A stretch of 9,305 nt of DNA from UMGS363 sp964402055 (GTDB lineage: Bacteria; Bacillota; Clostridia; Oscillospirales; Ruminococcaceae): the NCBI GenBank assembly GCA_964402055.1, contig CAYOAV010000068.1, positions 1 to 9,305 on the forward strand, given 5' to 3'. The notes under the pieces were generated by a model. It was given only the letters and a program-made list of their open reading frames with translations. It had not been told where the DNA came from and did not search any database. Below are positions 1 through 6,582 of this stretch, in pieces; position 1 is the first letter of the stretch, and the number at the start of each line of letters is the position of its first letter. Position numbers and translations under genes: made by a program.

Positions 1-3000
1 CAAAAGTACAATGCTGTCGTTTGGATTATAATATTGCGAAAAGGCTTCGGGGAAAATGATGGCTTCGCATTCTCCGCTTATATCCTCGATATGTGCAAAT
101 GCCATTTCCGCCCCCTTTTTCGTTTTAATCTGCTTTACGGCGGTTATCGTACAGATAAGCTTTACATTCCTTTCGTTGCGTTCCAAAAAAATATCCTGAA
201 TCTCATTAACCTTTGACGCAGAGGCGAGGCAGGAATACTCATCGAGAGGATGACCCGAAATATATATCCCGAGAACCTCCTTTTCAAACATAAGCAAGGT
301 TTTCTGCGGATATTCGTCAAAGCTTCTTATGCCGACAAAGGTATTTTCAGCCGCTGACTGCTCAAAAAAGCTCACCTGACCCTCGCTGCCGCTGCTTTCA
401 TTTATGCCGAAAATAAACATATAATTATCCAGCATTTCACGGCGGTTATAGCCAAGATTATCCAAAGCTCCGCTTTTTACAAGCCCATCAACAGCCCTTC
501 GGTTCAGCTCCTTGCTGTTTATTCTTGATAAAAAATCCTTAAGCGAGAGGAATTTCCCGAAGCCCTGACGTGAGGATATTATTTCCTCGACAAGCCTTCT
601 GCTGATGCCTTTTATTGCGGAAAGTCCGATCCTTATGCCGTTTTCCTCGGCGGTAAAGCCTGAAAAGCTGTAATTTACATTCGGCGGAAGAAGCGGAACG
701 CCTCTTTTTCTGCAAAGGCTGAAATAGACCTCAAGCTTGCCAGAAGAGCCGATATCATTTGTCATAAGCTCTGACATATATTCCTTGAAATAGTGGCATT
801 TAAGGTATGCAGTCTGATATGCGACATAGGCATAGGCGGCGGCATGGGATTTATTGAATGCATAGGACGCAAAGCCTGACATTTCCTCAAAAATGCTTTC
901 GGCTGTTTTCTGCGGAACTCCCTTTTTGACTGCTCCGCTGATGAAAGCATTGCGTTCCTGCTCCATAATATCGGCTTTTTTCTTAGCCATTGCACGTCTT
1001 ACAAGGTCTGCTCTGCCGAATGAATAATCCGCAAGAGCCTGACATATCTGCATAACCTGTTCCTGATACACGATACAGCCGCAGGTGACTTCAAGTATAT
1101 CCTTTAAAAGTGGGTGCTTATAGCGTATGCGTTCGGGGTGGCTGCGCATTTCGATATATTTTGGTATGCTGTCCATAGGTCCCGGGCGGTGGAGGGAAAT
1201 TGCGGCGATGATATCCTCAAGCGAGCGTGGCTTAAGCTGCCGTAGAAGATTTTTCATTCCGCCGCTTTCAAGCTGGAAAACACCGTCCGAATCGCCCTTT
1301 GAGAGCATATCAAAAACAGCTTTATCATCGAGAGGTATATTATCAAGCTCCTTGCCCGAAAGTCCGACAGCCTTTGCTGTTCTGTCGATAATGGTGAGGT
1401 TCTTTAAGGCGAGAAAATCCATTTTGAGCAGACCAAGGCTTTCAAGTATATTCATCGGATATTGAGTGATGAGTATATCGCCCGATTTCTGAACAGGAAC
1501 ATAGCTGTTAAGCGGTTTATCCGAGATTATAACTCCTGCGGCGTGAGTGGAAATATGCCTTGGCATTCCCTCGACGCTTGCGGCATTGTCGATAAGCTCG
1601 TGGATATCATTATCGGAAAGATAAAGCTTTTTAAGCTCGGGAACTTCTTCGAGAGCCTTTTTCAGCGTTATTTTATTATCGGACGGTATCAGCCTTGCGG
1701 CGGCATCAATTTTGGGGTAGGGGAGAGCCATTGCTCTGCCGACATCACGCACGGCGGCTTTTGCGGCGAGAGTACCAAAGGTTATTATCTGTGCAACGTT
1801 GCTTTTACCGTATTTTTTTATGACATAATCTATTACCAGCTGACGTTTTTCATAGCAGAAGTCGATATCAAAATCGGGCATTGTAACTCTTTCGGGGTTC
1901 AGAAAACGTTCAAAGAGCAGGTCATATTTCATCGGATCGATATTCGTAATGCCTATGCAATATGCGGCAAGGCTTCCTGCACCCGAACCTCTGCCTGGTC
2001 CGACAGGGATATCGTTATTCTTTGCATAAGCTATAAAATCCCATACTATTAAAAAATAATCAGCAAAACCCATATTAATAATAGTATCAAGCTCATATTG
2101 CAGACGTTTTTTATACTCATCGGGAGGATTTTCGCCATAACGCTTGACAAGTCCCTTTTTACAGAGCGATACAAAGTATGTGATGTTATCTATGCCGTTA
2201 TCGTTGGGATATTTTGGCAGTTTAAGCGTGTTAAAATCAAATTCAACATTGCATCTTTCGGCAATTCTGACTGTATTATCGAGAGCTTCGGGGTCATCGG
2301 GGAATAATGTTTCCATTTCCGCACGGGATTTCATATAATATTCATCTGAACCGCCACTTATAGCTTTAAGATTTGAGCCTGTGCGTATCGCTGTTAAAAT
2401 TCGTTGAGCCTTTGCATCGGATTTTTCGAGATAATGAACGTCATTCGTTGCACAAAGTGGGATATTCGCCAATTTTCCGAGCTTTGACATAAGCTGGAAA
2501 TGATACTGTTCATTTTGATTTTTATGGATCTGACCTTCGAGAAAGAAATTATTTTCACCGAAAATGCTTTTATATTCAAGGGCGGTCTTATATGCCTGTT
2601 CAAATTTTTCATTTGAAATAAGCGTGGGAATTTCGCCCGATTTACTGCCCGAAAGTGCAATAAGACCCTCGCTGTATTGACGCAGCAGAGCCTTTGGAAC
2701 GGTAGGTTTTTCACGCATACCCTTTGTACAGCCATAGGAAACAAGCTGAATTAGATTATTATATCCGATATTGCTTTCACAAAGCAGAGTAAGGTCATAA
2801 GCCTCGTTATCGGAAATATCATCCGATGCTGTGACATAAATTTCGCAGCCGATGATAGGCTTGATCCCGTTTGCCTTTGCGTGATTATAAAAATCCACGG
2901 CGGCATAGAGATTCCCACAGTCGGTGAGAGCCGCCGCAGTCTGCCCGAGAGAAGCCGCCTTTTTCGGGATATCCTTTATCCTGCAAGCTCCGTCCAAAAG

Positions 3001-3042
3001 GCTATATTCACTATGAATATGAAGATTTACAAAATTATCCAT
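1..3042 (-). CDS. dnaE: DNA polymerase III subunit alpha (DnaE), 3' end beyond window
   Basis: This is the catalytic subunit of the replicative DNA polymerase III (C family), which extends DNA from primers in the cytoplasm. I read 1014 codons with no in-frame stop; the family is usually about 1,100-1,200 residues, so only the C-terminal end is missing. The PHP domain starts at LHIHSEYSLLDG (residues 7-18). The palm and fingers carry GPGRGSGAGS (348-357), PDFDIDF with catalytic D390 and D392, and KMDFLAL with the third aspartate D542. LHRPGPMDSIP and GCIVYQEQVMQ follow near 617 and 655. The helix-hairpin-helix region lies near 800-870, a clamp-binding-like QVSFF at 889-893, then EKEVLGIYISGHPLD and the OB fold, where the window ends. 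The start is ATG at 3042-3040, preceded by AGGGGGA six bases upstream. Two usual PHP metal ligands look altered (C42, S133). Low-GC Firmicutes normally also have PolC, which is not seen here. Confidence 0.97.
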   Translation of the reverse strand, partial: MDNFVNLHIHSEYSLLDGACRIKDIPKKAASLGQTAAALTDCGNLYAAVDFYNHAKANGIKPIIGCEIYVTASDDISDNEAYDLTLLCESNIGYNNLIQLVSYGCTKGMREKPTVPKALLRQYSEGLIALSGSKSGEIPTLISNEKFEQAYKTALEYKSIFGENNFFLEGQIHKNQNEQYHFQLMSKLGKLANIPLCATNDVHYLEKSDAKAQRILTAIRTGSNLKAISGGSDEYYMKSRAEMETLFPDDPEALDNTVRIAERCNVEFDFNTLKLPKYPNDNGIDNITYFVSLCKKGLVKRYGENPPDEYKKRLQYELDTIINMGFADYFLIVWDFIAYAKNNDIPVGPGRGSGAGSLAAYCIGITNIDPMKYDLLFERFLNPERVTMPDFDIDFCYEKRQLVIDYVIKKYGKSNVAQIITFGTLAAKAAVRDVGRAMALPYPKIDAAARLIPSDNKITLKKALEEVPELKKLYLSDNDIHELIDNAASVEGMPRHISTHAAGVIISDKPLNSYVPVQKSGDILITQYPMNILESLGLLKMDFLALKNLTIIDRTAKAVGLSGKELDNIPLDDKAVFDMLSKGDSDGVFQLESGGMKNLLRQLKPRSLEDIIAAISLHRPGPMDSIPKYIEMRSHPERIRYKHPLLKDILEVTCGCIVYQEQVMQICQALADYSFGRADLVRRAMAKKKADIMEQERNAFISGAVKKGVPQKTAESIFEEMSGFASYAFNKSHAAAYAYVAYQTAYLKCHYFKEYMSELMTNDIGSSGKLEVYFSLCRKRGVPLLPPNVNYSFSGFTAEENGIRIGLSAIKGISRRLVEEIISSRQGFGKFLSLKDFLSRINSKELNRRAVDGLVKSGALDNLGYNRREMLDNYMFIFGINESSGSEGQVSFFEQSAAENTFVGIRSFDEYPQKTLLMFEKEVLGIYISGHPLDEYSCLASASKVNEIQDIFLERNERNVKLICTITAVKQIKTKKGAEMAFAHIEDISGECEAIIFPEAFSQYYNPNDSIVLL

Positions 3043-3154
3043 ATAATCCCCCTGTTCATTTTATGCTGTAGGTGATGGGTTTCCTGTCCCGTGGTATTGA
3101 AAAATGTTTTGATTACCCTCGAACAGAACGACACCGCCGCTGCATTGAATAACA

Positions 3155-3196
3155 AAAAAGCAACACCATACATAAATTTTGTACGACGTTGCTTTG
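3155..3196 (-). terminator. intrinsic terminator-like hairpin, minus strand
   Basis: Read on the minus strand, AAGCAACGTCGTACA pairs with TGTATGGTGTTGCTT across a 7-base loop (AAATTTA). All 15 positions pair if three G-U wobbles are allowed, and a run of T follows. The wobbles pair only in minus-strand RNA; on the plus strand the same positions are A-C mismatches, which fixes the direction. It lies just downstream of the assembly gap and about 110 bases before the dnaE start. It could therefore end a transcript coming from the gap, or act as an attenuator in a long dnaE leader. Edges are accurate to a base or two. Confidence 0.7.
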
Positions 3197-3223
3197 CTTA
3201 AATCAAACTGTAACAAATTCACC

Positions 3224-3323
3224 NNNNNNNNNNNNNNNNNNNNNNNNNNNNNNNNNNNNNNNNNNNNNNNNNNNNNNNNNNNNNNNNNNNNNNNNNNNNN
3301 NNNNNNNNNNNNNNNNNNNNNNN
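3224..3323. other. assembly gap (100 N)
   Basis: Exactly 100 N is the conventional placeholder for a scaffold gap of unknown length. The contigs on either side were joined by a scaffolder, so the adjacency of dnaE and the diguanylate cyclase gene is probable rather than proven, and the real missing sequence may be shorter or longer than 100 bases. Confidence 0.97.
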
Positions 3324-3348
3324 TTCGCACTTATTGTACGGCTGCGAA
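3324..3348 (-). other. small stem-loop at start of predicted minus-strand transcript
   Basis: TTCGCA and TGCGAA form a 6-bp inverted repeat around a 13-base loop. It begins about 14 bases after the predicted start of the minus-strand transcript and abuts the N gap. It could be the 5' hairpin of an RNA whose body lies in the gap. There is no U tract next to it in the visible sequence, so it is not shown to be a terminator. Confidence 0.4.
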
Positions 3349-3355
3349 ACACCAT

Positions 3356-3370
3356 CTTTAATGATTAAAG
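3356..3370. promoter_or_regulatory. perfect 7-1-7 palindrome overlapping promoter start region
   Basis: CTTTAAT-G-ATTAAAG is a perfect inverted repeat. It overlaps the last two bases of the minus-strand -10 box and covers the predicted transcription start, where a repressor operator would be expected. It is AT-rich and may be chance; I do not recognise it as the operator of a known family. Confidence 0.35.
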
Positions 3371-3397
3371 TATACCACACAAATTCCCGTTTGTCAA
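3369..3397 (-). promoter_or_regulatory. strong sigma-A promoter pointing into the assembly gap
   Basis: On the minus strand the -35 box is TTGACA (3397-3392, perfect) and the -10 box is TATACT (3374-3369, 5 of 6). The spacer is exactly 17 bases and TGG just before the -10 supplies an extended -10 element. A run of T then A (about 3400-3416) directly upstream resembles an UP element, as found at strong stable-RNA promoters. The predicted start is near 3361. It lies about 40 bases after the stop codon of the diguanylate cyclase gene, so it serves something in the gap or dnaE itself. Confidence 0.8.
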
Positions 3398-3438
3398 TAC
3401 ATTTTTTAAAAAAATGCAAAGTGTCCGCTACAAAACGG

Positions 3439-5400
3439 TTATTTTCTTTGTTTTTTCCTTGAAACCTTGTTCTGATACATTTTATCGTCAGCGTCCTTGA
3501 TAATATCCTCGATGTTTATATCGGGGGTGAAAATATGGAGAGATGAACCTATGCTTGATGAAATTTCATAAGGCTTATCGGAGGATTTGTTTATTTCCTT
3601 TAATGCAAGCGAAAGACGTTCGGGTCTTATCACCTGATCTATGGATGAATAGCTGCCGACACCTATTATATAGAACTCATCGCCGCCTGCACGCACGCAT
3701 ATTTCGTTATTCCTTGTCACACTGCTGACTGCCGCCGCTGTTGAGCTTATGGCATAGTCGCCCTCGTTATGGCCGTAGGTATCGTTGATGGCTTTAAGTC
3801 CGTCCATATCGATAACGAAAGCTATCACGTTATCTCCTGGCTTGGCATTTCTAAGCATATCCGAGAGGTTAGCCTTCATTCCACGGCGGTTATAAAGACC
3901 TGTCATTGCGTCACGCTCGGAGAATTTGACGATTTCCTCCCTGATTCGGAGCATTTCAAGGCAGTTATTGACGTTACGCATCCAGTTTACCATAACTGTG
4001 CTTATTTTTCTGTTGGAGCTAAGTCTTGCTTCAAGGACACCATAACCGAGAGCATATTCATTGAAATGTGCAGGGACAAAATAGAACACTGATGGCTCTT
4101 CACGTTCTTCGAGAAGCCTTGGGAGCATAATTTTAGTATCAAATGCACGTTCATAAAAATAACCCGAAAAGCTATTCTTTTTATTCGATGGATCGTTATT
4201 AAAGAAAGCGGCAAGTATCATTTTATCGGGGTAGCCCTTTACCTGCTGTTCAGAGGTATCGAGCATATTTTCGTTAAGGCAGAGGTAAAAGCTGTCGAGA
4301 GGTTCAAGCAGGTAAGCCTGACTGCATATTTTTTCAAGGCCGTCATTGATATTTTCCGCACTTGTCAGATCTTCGAGCATATAGCTTCCGAGAAGTACTC
4401 CGATATCGACTTCAGAATCGGCAAGCTTGCCATCGTGGTAGTTATGATTAATGCTGTAAAGCGAATTTGAAAGCTTCTGACGGAGATAATTATAGTTTTC
4501 CTGACAGCCGCAGCTTGCACATAATCTTATTCCTGTATCGGGAAAATCGGGCGTTGGCAAAATCGGCATATCAGGCTCTATTATAGAACGCATCTTATTG
4601 ACAGCCTGTGCGGCGGCTTCGGGAACATCGGGGGTATAGGTTGTAACGGTCACGCTGTTAAGAGCGGCTTCAAGAGTTGAATCATAGCCTGTGACTATAA
4701 CCTCATCGGGGACCTTTATGCCCTTTTCGGTAAGCCTTTTTATAAGACCGATAGCCATATGGTCGCTCGCACAGATAACAGCCTGCGGTTTTTCCACCTC
4801 GCCTGAAATTATTTTATCTGCAAGGCTTTCACCGCCGCTATACCAAAAATCACCATAGAAAATATTATTTTTATCAACGTTAAGTCCACGCTTTTTATAT
4901 GTATCTAAAAATCCGCCAAGACGCTTTTCTGAAACATCATAATTTTCCATTCCTGTAAGATAGTATACCTTATCAGGGTCACATTTATGGACATCAAGGA
5001 TATGCTCGGTCATTGCTGAAAAGGAGCTTCTGTCATCAGTAATGCTGACAGGGTGGTCATGATAGGGATAATCTATTAAAACTATCGGTTTGTCAGTTCT
5101 TTCTTCAACAAGAGCCATAACCTCGTCAAGGATATCATAATTCTGATCCTCGGAAAGGATTATCGGCGGAATTATAAGACCGTCAAGCATATCAAAATTG
5201 ATAAGCTCGTAAATATTAAGCTCCCCACGGAGATAGGGCTTGAAATAATGGCAGACCTGTGCAAGCATAGAAAAAACGGCAATGTCATAGCCATAATTGC
5301 GGCATTGTGCGATTATTCCTTCCAGTATTCTTTGCTGATATATACCCTCGGGGTTTGCGGCAAGCACGCCGATAAGCTTTCTTTTTGATGTTTTCGCCAT
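3439..5400 (-). CDS. diguanylate cyclase with LacI/PBP-like sensor domain
   Basis: Predicted to make the second messenger c-di-GMP from two GTP. Residues about 8-295 resemble the ligand-binding domain of LacI-family regulators and sugar-binding proteins (KLIGVLAANPEGIYQQRILEG; AVICASDHMAIGLIKRL near 207-223; VIVTGYDS near 235). There is no DNA-binding helix-turn-helix, signal peptide or membrane segment, so the protein should be cytoplasmic. CASCGCQ at 294-300 starts a middle region (about 300-490) that I cannot assign; a GAF-like fold is possible. The GGDEF domain spans about 495-645: DAMTGLYNRRG, metal-binding D531, INDTYGHNEGD, and the intact motif AGGDEF (GGDEF at 572-576), so activity is expected. 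The inhibitory I-site reads RNNE (563-566) instead of RxxD. The start ATG has AAGGAG seven bases upstream. The ligand is unknown; a sugar is an inference from the fold. Confidence 0.92.
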   Translation of the reverse strand: MAKTSKRKLIGVLAANPEGIYQQRILEGIIAQCRNYGYDIAVFSMLAQVCHYFKPYLRGELNIYELINFDMLDGLIIPPIILSEDQNYDILDEVMALVEERTDKPIVLIDYPYHDHPVSITDDRSSFSAMTEHILDVHKCDPDKVYYLTGMENYDVSEKRLGGFLDTYKKRGLNVDKNNIFYGDFWYSGGESLADKIISGEVEKPQAVICASDHMAIGLIKRLTEKGIKVPDEVIVTGYDSTLEAALNSVTVTTYTPDVPEAAAQAVNKMRSIIEPDMPILPTPDFPDTGIRLCASCGCQENYNYLRQKLSNSLYSINHNYHDGKLADSEVDIGVLLGSYMLEDLTSAENINDGLEKICSQAYLLEPLDSFYLCLNENMLDTSEQQVKGYPDKMILAAFFNNDPSNKKNSFSGYFYERAFDTKIMLPRLLEEREEPSVFYFVPAHFNEYALGYGVLEARLSSNRKISTVMVNWMRNVNNCLEMLRIREEIVKFSERDAMTGLYNRRGMKANLSDMLRNAKPGDNVIAFVIDMDGLKAINDTYGHNEGDYAISSTAAAVSSVTRNNEICVRAGGDEFYIIGVGSYSSIDQVIRPERLSLALKEINKSSDKPYEISSSIGSSLHIFTPDINIEDIIKDADDKMYQNKVSRKKQRK

Positions 5401-5452
5401 AGGAAATCTCCTTACAGAAACAGAGTTTTTTAAACAGCGTTATATATATTAC

Positions 5453-5484
5453 ATTATAGCTTAAAAGTGTTAAAATTCTGACAA
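5453..5484 (-). promoter_or_regulatory. probable promoter of the diguanylate cyclase gene
   Basis: On the minus strand there is a perfect -10 box TATAAT (5458-5453), about 50 bases before the start codon. The best -35 candidate is TTGTCA (5484-5479), 5 of 6 to consensus, but its 20-base spacer is longer than the preferred 17. The -10 is the more reliable half. Confidence 0.45.
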
Positions 5485-5606
5485 AAAGCTATGAATATAC
5501 TATGAATTATCATAATTATTTATTGCAGAATGGTATTTAATATGATAAAAATTGTTTAAAGTGCAAAAAGACCAATAAATAATGGTTGATTTGTGCAAAA
5601 AAGTTA

Positions 5607-5635
5607 TTGACAAGCATTGGATTTTGTGATATATT
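5607..5635 (+). promoter_or_regulatory. sigma-A promoter of the secreted-protein gene
   Basis: The -35 box is a perfect TTGACA (5607-5612). A 17-base spacer ending in TGA gives an extended -10, followed by TATATT (5630-5635, 5 of 6). The predicted start is near 5642, leaving a leader of about 60 bases before the ATG. Together with the very regular codon choice of the gene, this suggests strong expression. Confidence 0.8.
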
Positions 5636-5644
5636 ATATTAAAA

Positions 5645-5661
5645 GCACCGATGAATGGTGC
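5645..5661 (+). other. 5' leader hairpin of the secreted-protein mRNA
   Basis: GCACC and GGTGC pair across a 7-base loop, within a few bases of the predicted 5' end of the transcript. A hairpin in this place can protect an mRNA from decay. It lacks a following U tract long enough to act as a terminator. Confidence 0.4.
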
Positions 5662-5701
5662 AAAATTAAAAAATAATGAACTTTAGAAAGAGGTAATTAT
5701 T

Positions 5702-6442
5702 ATGAAATTCACAAAGCTTTTAAGTGCTTCATGTGTTGCTGCTCTCGCAGTTTCCGCAGTTGCTGCAATTCCTTCCTCCGCTGCTGATACTTATCACGCA
5801 TATCTCGGCGTTCAGTCCGCAAGCTACACATTCAGAAATCCTTGGAACGACGGCACATATGGCCTTGGTGCTGTTTCTGATGACGGTATGGTTTACTTTG
5901 ATCAGCTCACAGGCTGGGATGGTGCTACACCTCTCAACAAGGGCGGCGATTTTACAGATGTTGAGATCACAGCTGACGGCACATATTCTGTTTCCGTAAC
6001 TAACTTTGATTTCGGTGAGGACGAGAGCCTTAACCTTCTCTTTGTTTCCACAGATATCCCTCTTGACGCTGGTATCACAATTTCTGACGTTAAGGTTGTT
6101 ATGGACGGCAATACAAAGTATACATTCGATGAGGCTTACCTTAGCCCTGATGAAACAGCTTATGTACAGCCTATGGCTATCAACATCTGGAACGATGACC
6201 TCGGCAAGCAGGATGGACTTTTCGGCTATATGATGCCTTCCGATTCTATCGAGGTTCAGTTCACAGTTTCAGGTATGGGTGACGCTGCTGCTGCTGACAC
6301 TACTGCTGAAACAGCTGACGCTTCCGCTGATGCTGCTGAAACAACAACAGCTGCTGCTACTGGTAACGTTACTGCTGGTGCTATCGCTGCTGTAATGGCT
6401 GTTGCTGGTGCTGCTGTAGTTGCTACAAAGAAGAAGAACTAA
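5702..6442 (+). CDS. secreted, C-terminally membrane-anchored surface protein of unknown function
   Basis: I do not recognise the family. The N-terminus is a clear Sec signal peptide: KFTKLL, a hydrophobic stretch, and cleavage probably at SSAA|DTY (after residue 27 or 28). Residues about 29-192 form a compact domain with alternating hydrophobic, Gly- and Asp-rich segments (for example DVEITADGTYSVSVTNFDFG), suggesting an all-beta fold such as a carbohydrate-binding or adhesion module; this is inference. An Ala/Thr/Asp-rich linker (about 194-221) leads to a hydrophobic segment (about 223-241) and a KKKN tail. That layout copies a sortase signal, but no LPXTG is present, only ATGN at 219-222. 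So it is either a degenerate sorting signal or a plain membrane anchor with the domain outside. The ATG follows AGAGG by about nine bases. The gene has its own promoter and terminator. Confidence 0.85.
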   Translation: MKFTKLLSASCVAALAVSAVAAIPSSAADTYHAYLGVQSASYTFRNPWNDGTYGLGAVSDDGMVYFDQLTGWDGATPLNKGGDFTDVEITADGTYSVSVTNFDFGEDESLNLLFVSTDIPLDAGITISDVKVVMDGNTKYTFDEAYLSPDETAYVQPMAINIWNDDLGKQDGLFGYMMPSDSIEVQFTVSGMGDAAAADTTAETADASADAAETTTAAATGNVTAGAIAAVMAVAGAAVVATKKKN

Positions 6443-6460
6443 GATCAATTAGTTAAAAAT

Positions 6461-6493
6461 AATCCGCTTGGTGTAAAATCAGGCGGATTTTTT
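6461..6493 (+). terminator. intrinsic terminator of the secreted-protein gene
   Basis: AATCCGCTTG pairs with CAGGCGGATT (10 bp with one G-U) across a 9-base loop, followed by TTTT. It begins 19 bases after the stop codon and separates this gene from the downstream lipoprotein gene. Confidence 0.88.
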
Positions 6494-6540
6494 GTTTAGG
6501 TTGCATAAAAAACAGAGGGGAATATTATATAAAAATAGCA

Positions 6541-6569
6541 TTGTTTTAGGGAAAGAAAAATGTTATAAT
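6541..6569 (+). promoter_or_regulatory. promoter of the solute-binding lipoprotein gene
   Basis: A perfect -10 box TATAAT (6564-6569) is preceded by TGT, an extended -10 element. A weak -35 TTGTTT (6541-6546, 3 of 6) lies 17 bases upstream. The predicted start is near 6576, giving an 86-base leader. Confidence 0.65.
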
Positions 6570-6582
6570 TAATTAATAAATA

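Larger units (their letters stand above)
3043..3438. other. intergenic region with assembly gap
   Basis: This stretch separates dnaE from the diguanylate cyclase gene and contains 100 N. I see no credible protein gene: the reading frames that cross it depend on translating N or overlap the promoter. It holds a minus-strand promoter, a 15-bp palindrome and a small hairpin on the right of the gap, and a minus-strand terminator-like hairpin on the left. The 110 bases next to dnaE hold its ribosome binding site, but I found no convincing separate dnaE promoter. Confidence 0.8.
5561..5665 (+). repeat. three direct copies of GTGCAAAA around the promoter
   Basis: GTGCAAAA occurs at 5561-5568, 5593-5600 and 5658-5665. 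The first two lie upstream of the -35 box and the third lies after the predicted start. The start-to-start distances are 32 and 65 bases, near three and six helical turns, so the copies would face roughly the same side of the DNA. This could be a regulator binding site, but the motif is short and AT-rich. Confidence 0.35.
5401..5701. other. divergent intergenic region between cyclase and secreted-protein genes
   Basis: This 301-base AT-rich stretch carries the promoters and ribosome binding sites of two divergently transcribed genes. It also holds three copies of GTGCAAAA on the plus strand and a small hairpin in the plus-strand leader. I see no gene in it. Confidence 0.75.

Noticed and set aside
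1462..2052. A 196-codon open frame on the plus strand antisense to dnaE
   Set aside because: It lies opposite the catalytic core of dnaE, whose minus-strand frame is continuous and carries all polymerase motifs. The plus-strand product resembles no family, so it is a shadow of dnaE codon usage.
3061..3330. Minus-strand open frame crossing the N gap upstream of dnaE
   Set aside because: Most of it is untranslatable N. The visible part runs through the terminator-like hairpin and has no ribosome binding site or recognisable domain.
3324..3370. tRNA or known RNA 5' end next to the gap
   Set aside because: The 40 or so visible transcript bases show no tRNA acceptor/D-arm pattern and no signature I recognise of SRP RNA, 6S or tmRNA. 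Identification needs the missing sequence.
3400..3418. A/T hairpin after the diguanylate cyclase stop as its terminator
   Set aside because: The inverted repeat is only T and A runs with almost no loop and no GC-rich stem. It fits better as the A/T-rich upstream element of the adjacent minus-strand promoter.
5561..5665. CRISPR array
   Set aside because: The repeated unit is only eight bases with unequal spacing, far too short for CRISPR repeats, and no cas genes are present.
5769..6442. Canonical LPXTG sorting signal on the secreted protein
   Set aside because: No LPXTG or close variant precedes the C-terminal hydrophobic segment; only ATGN is present, so sortase anchoring is left as a possibility.
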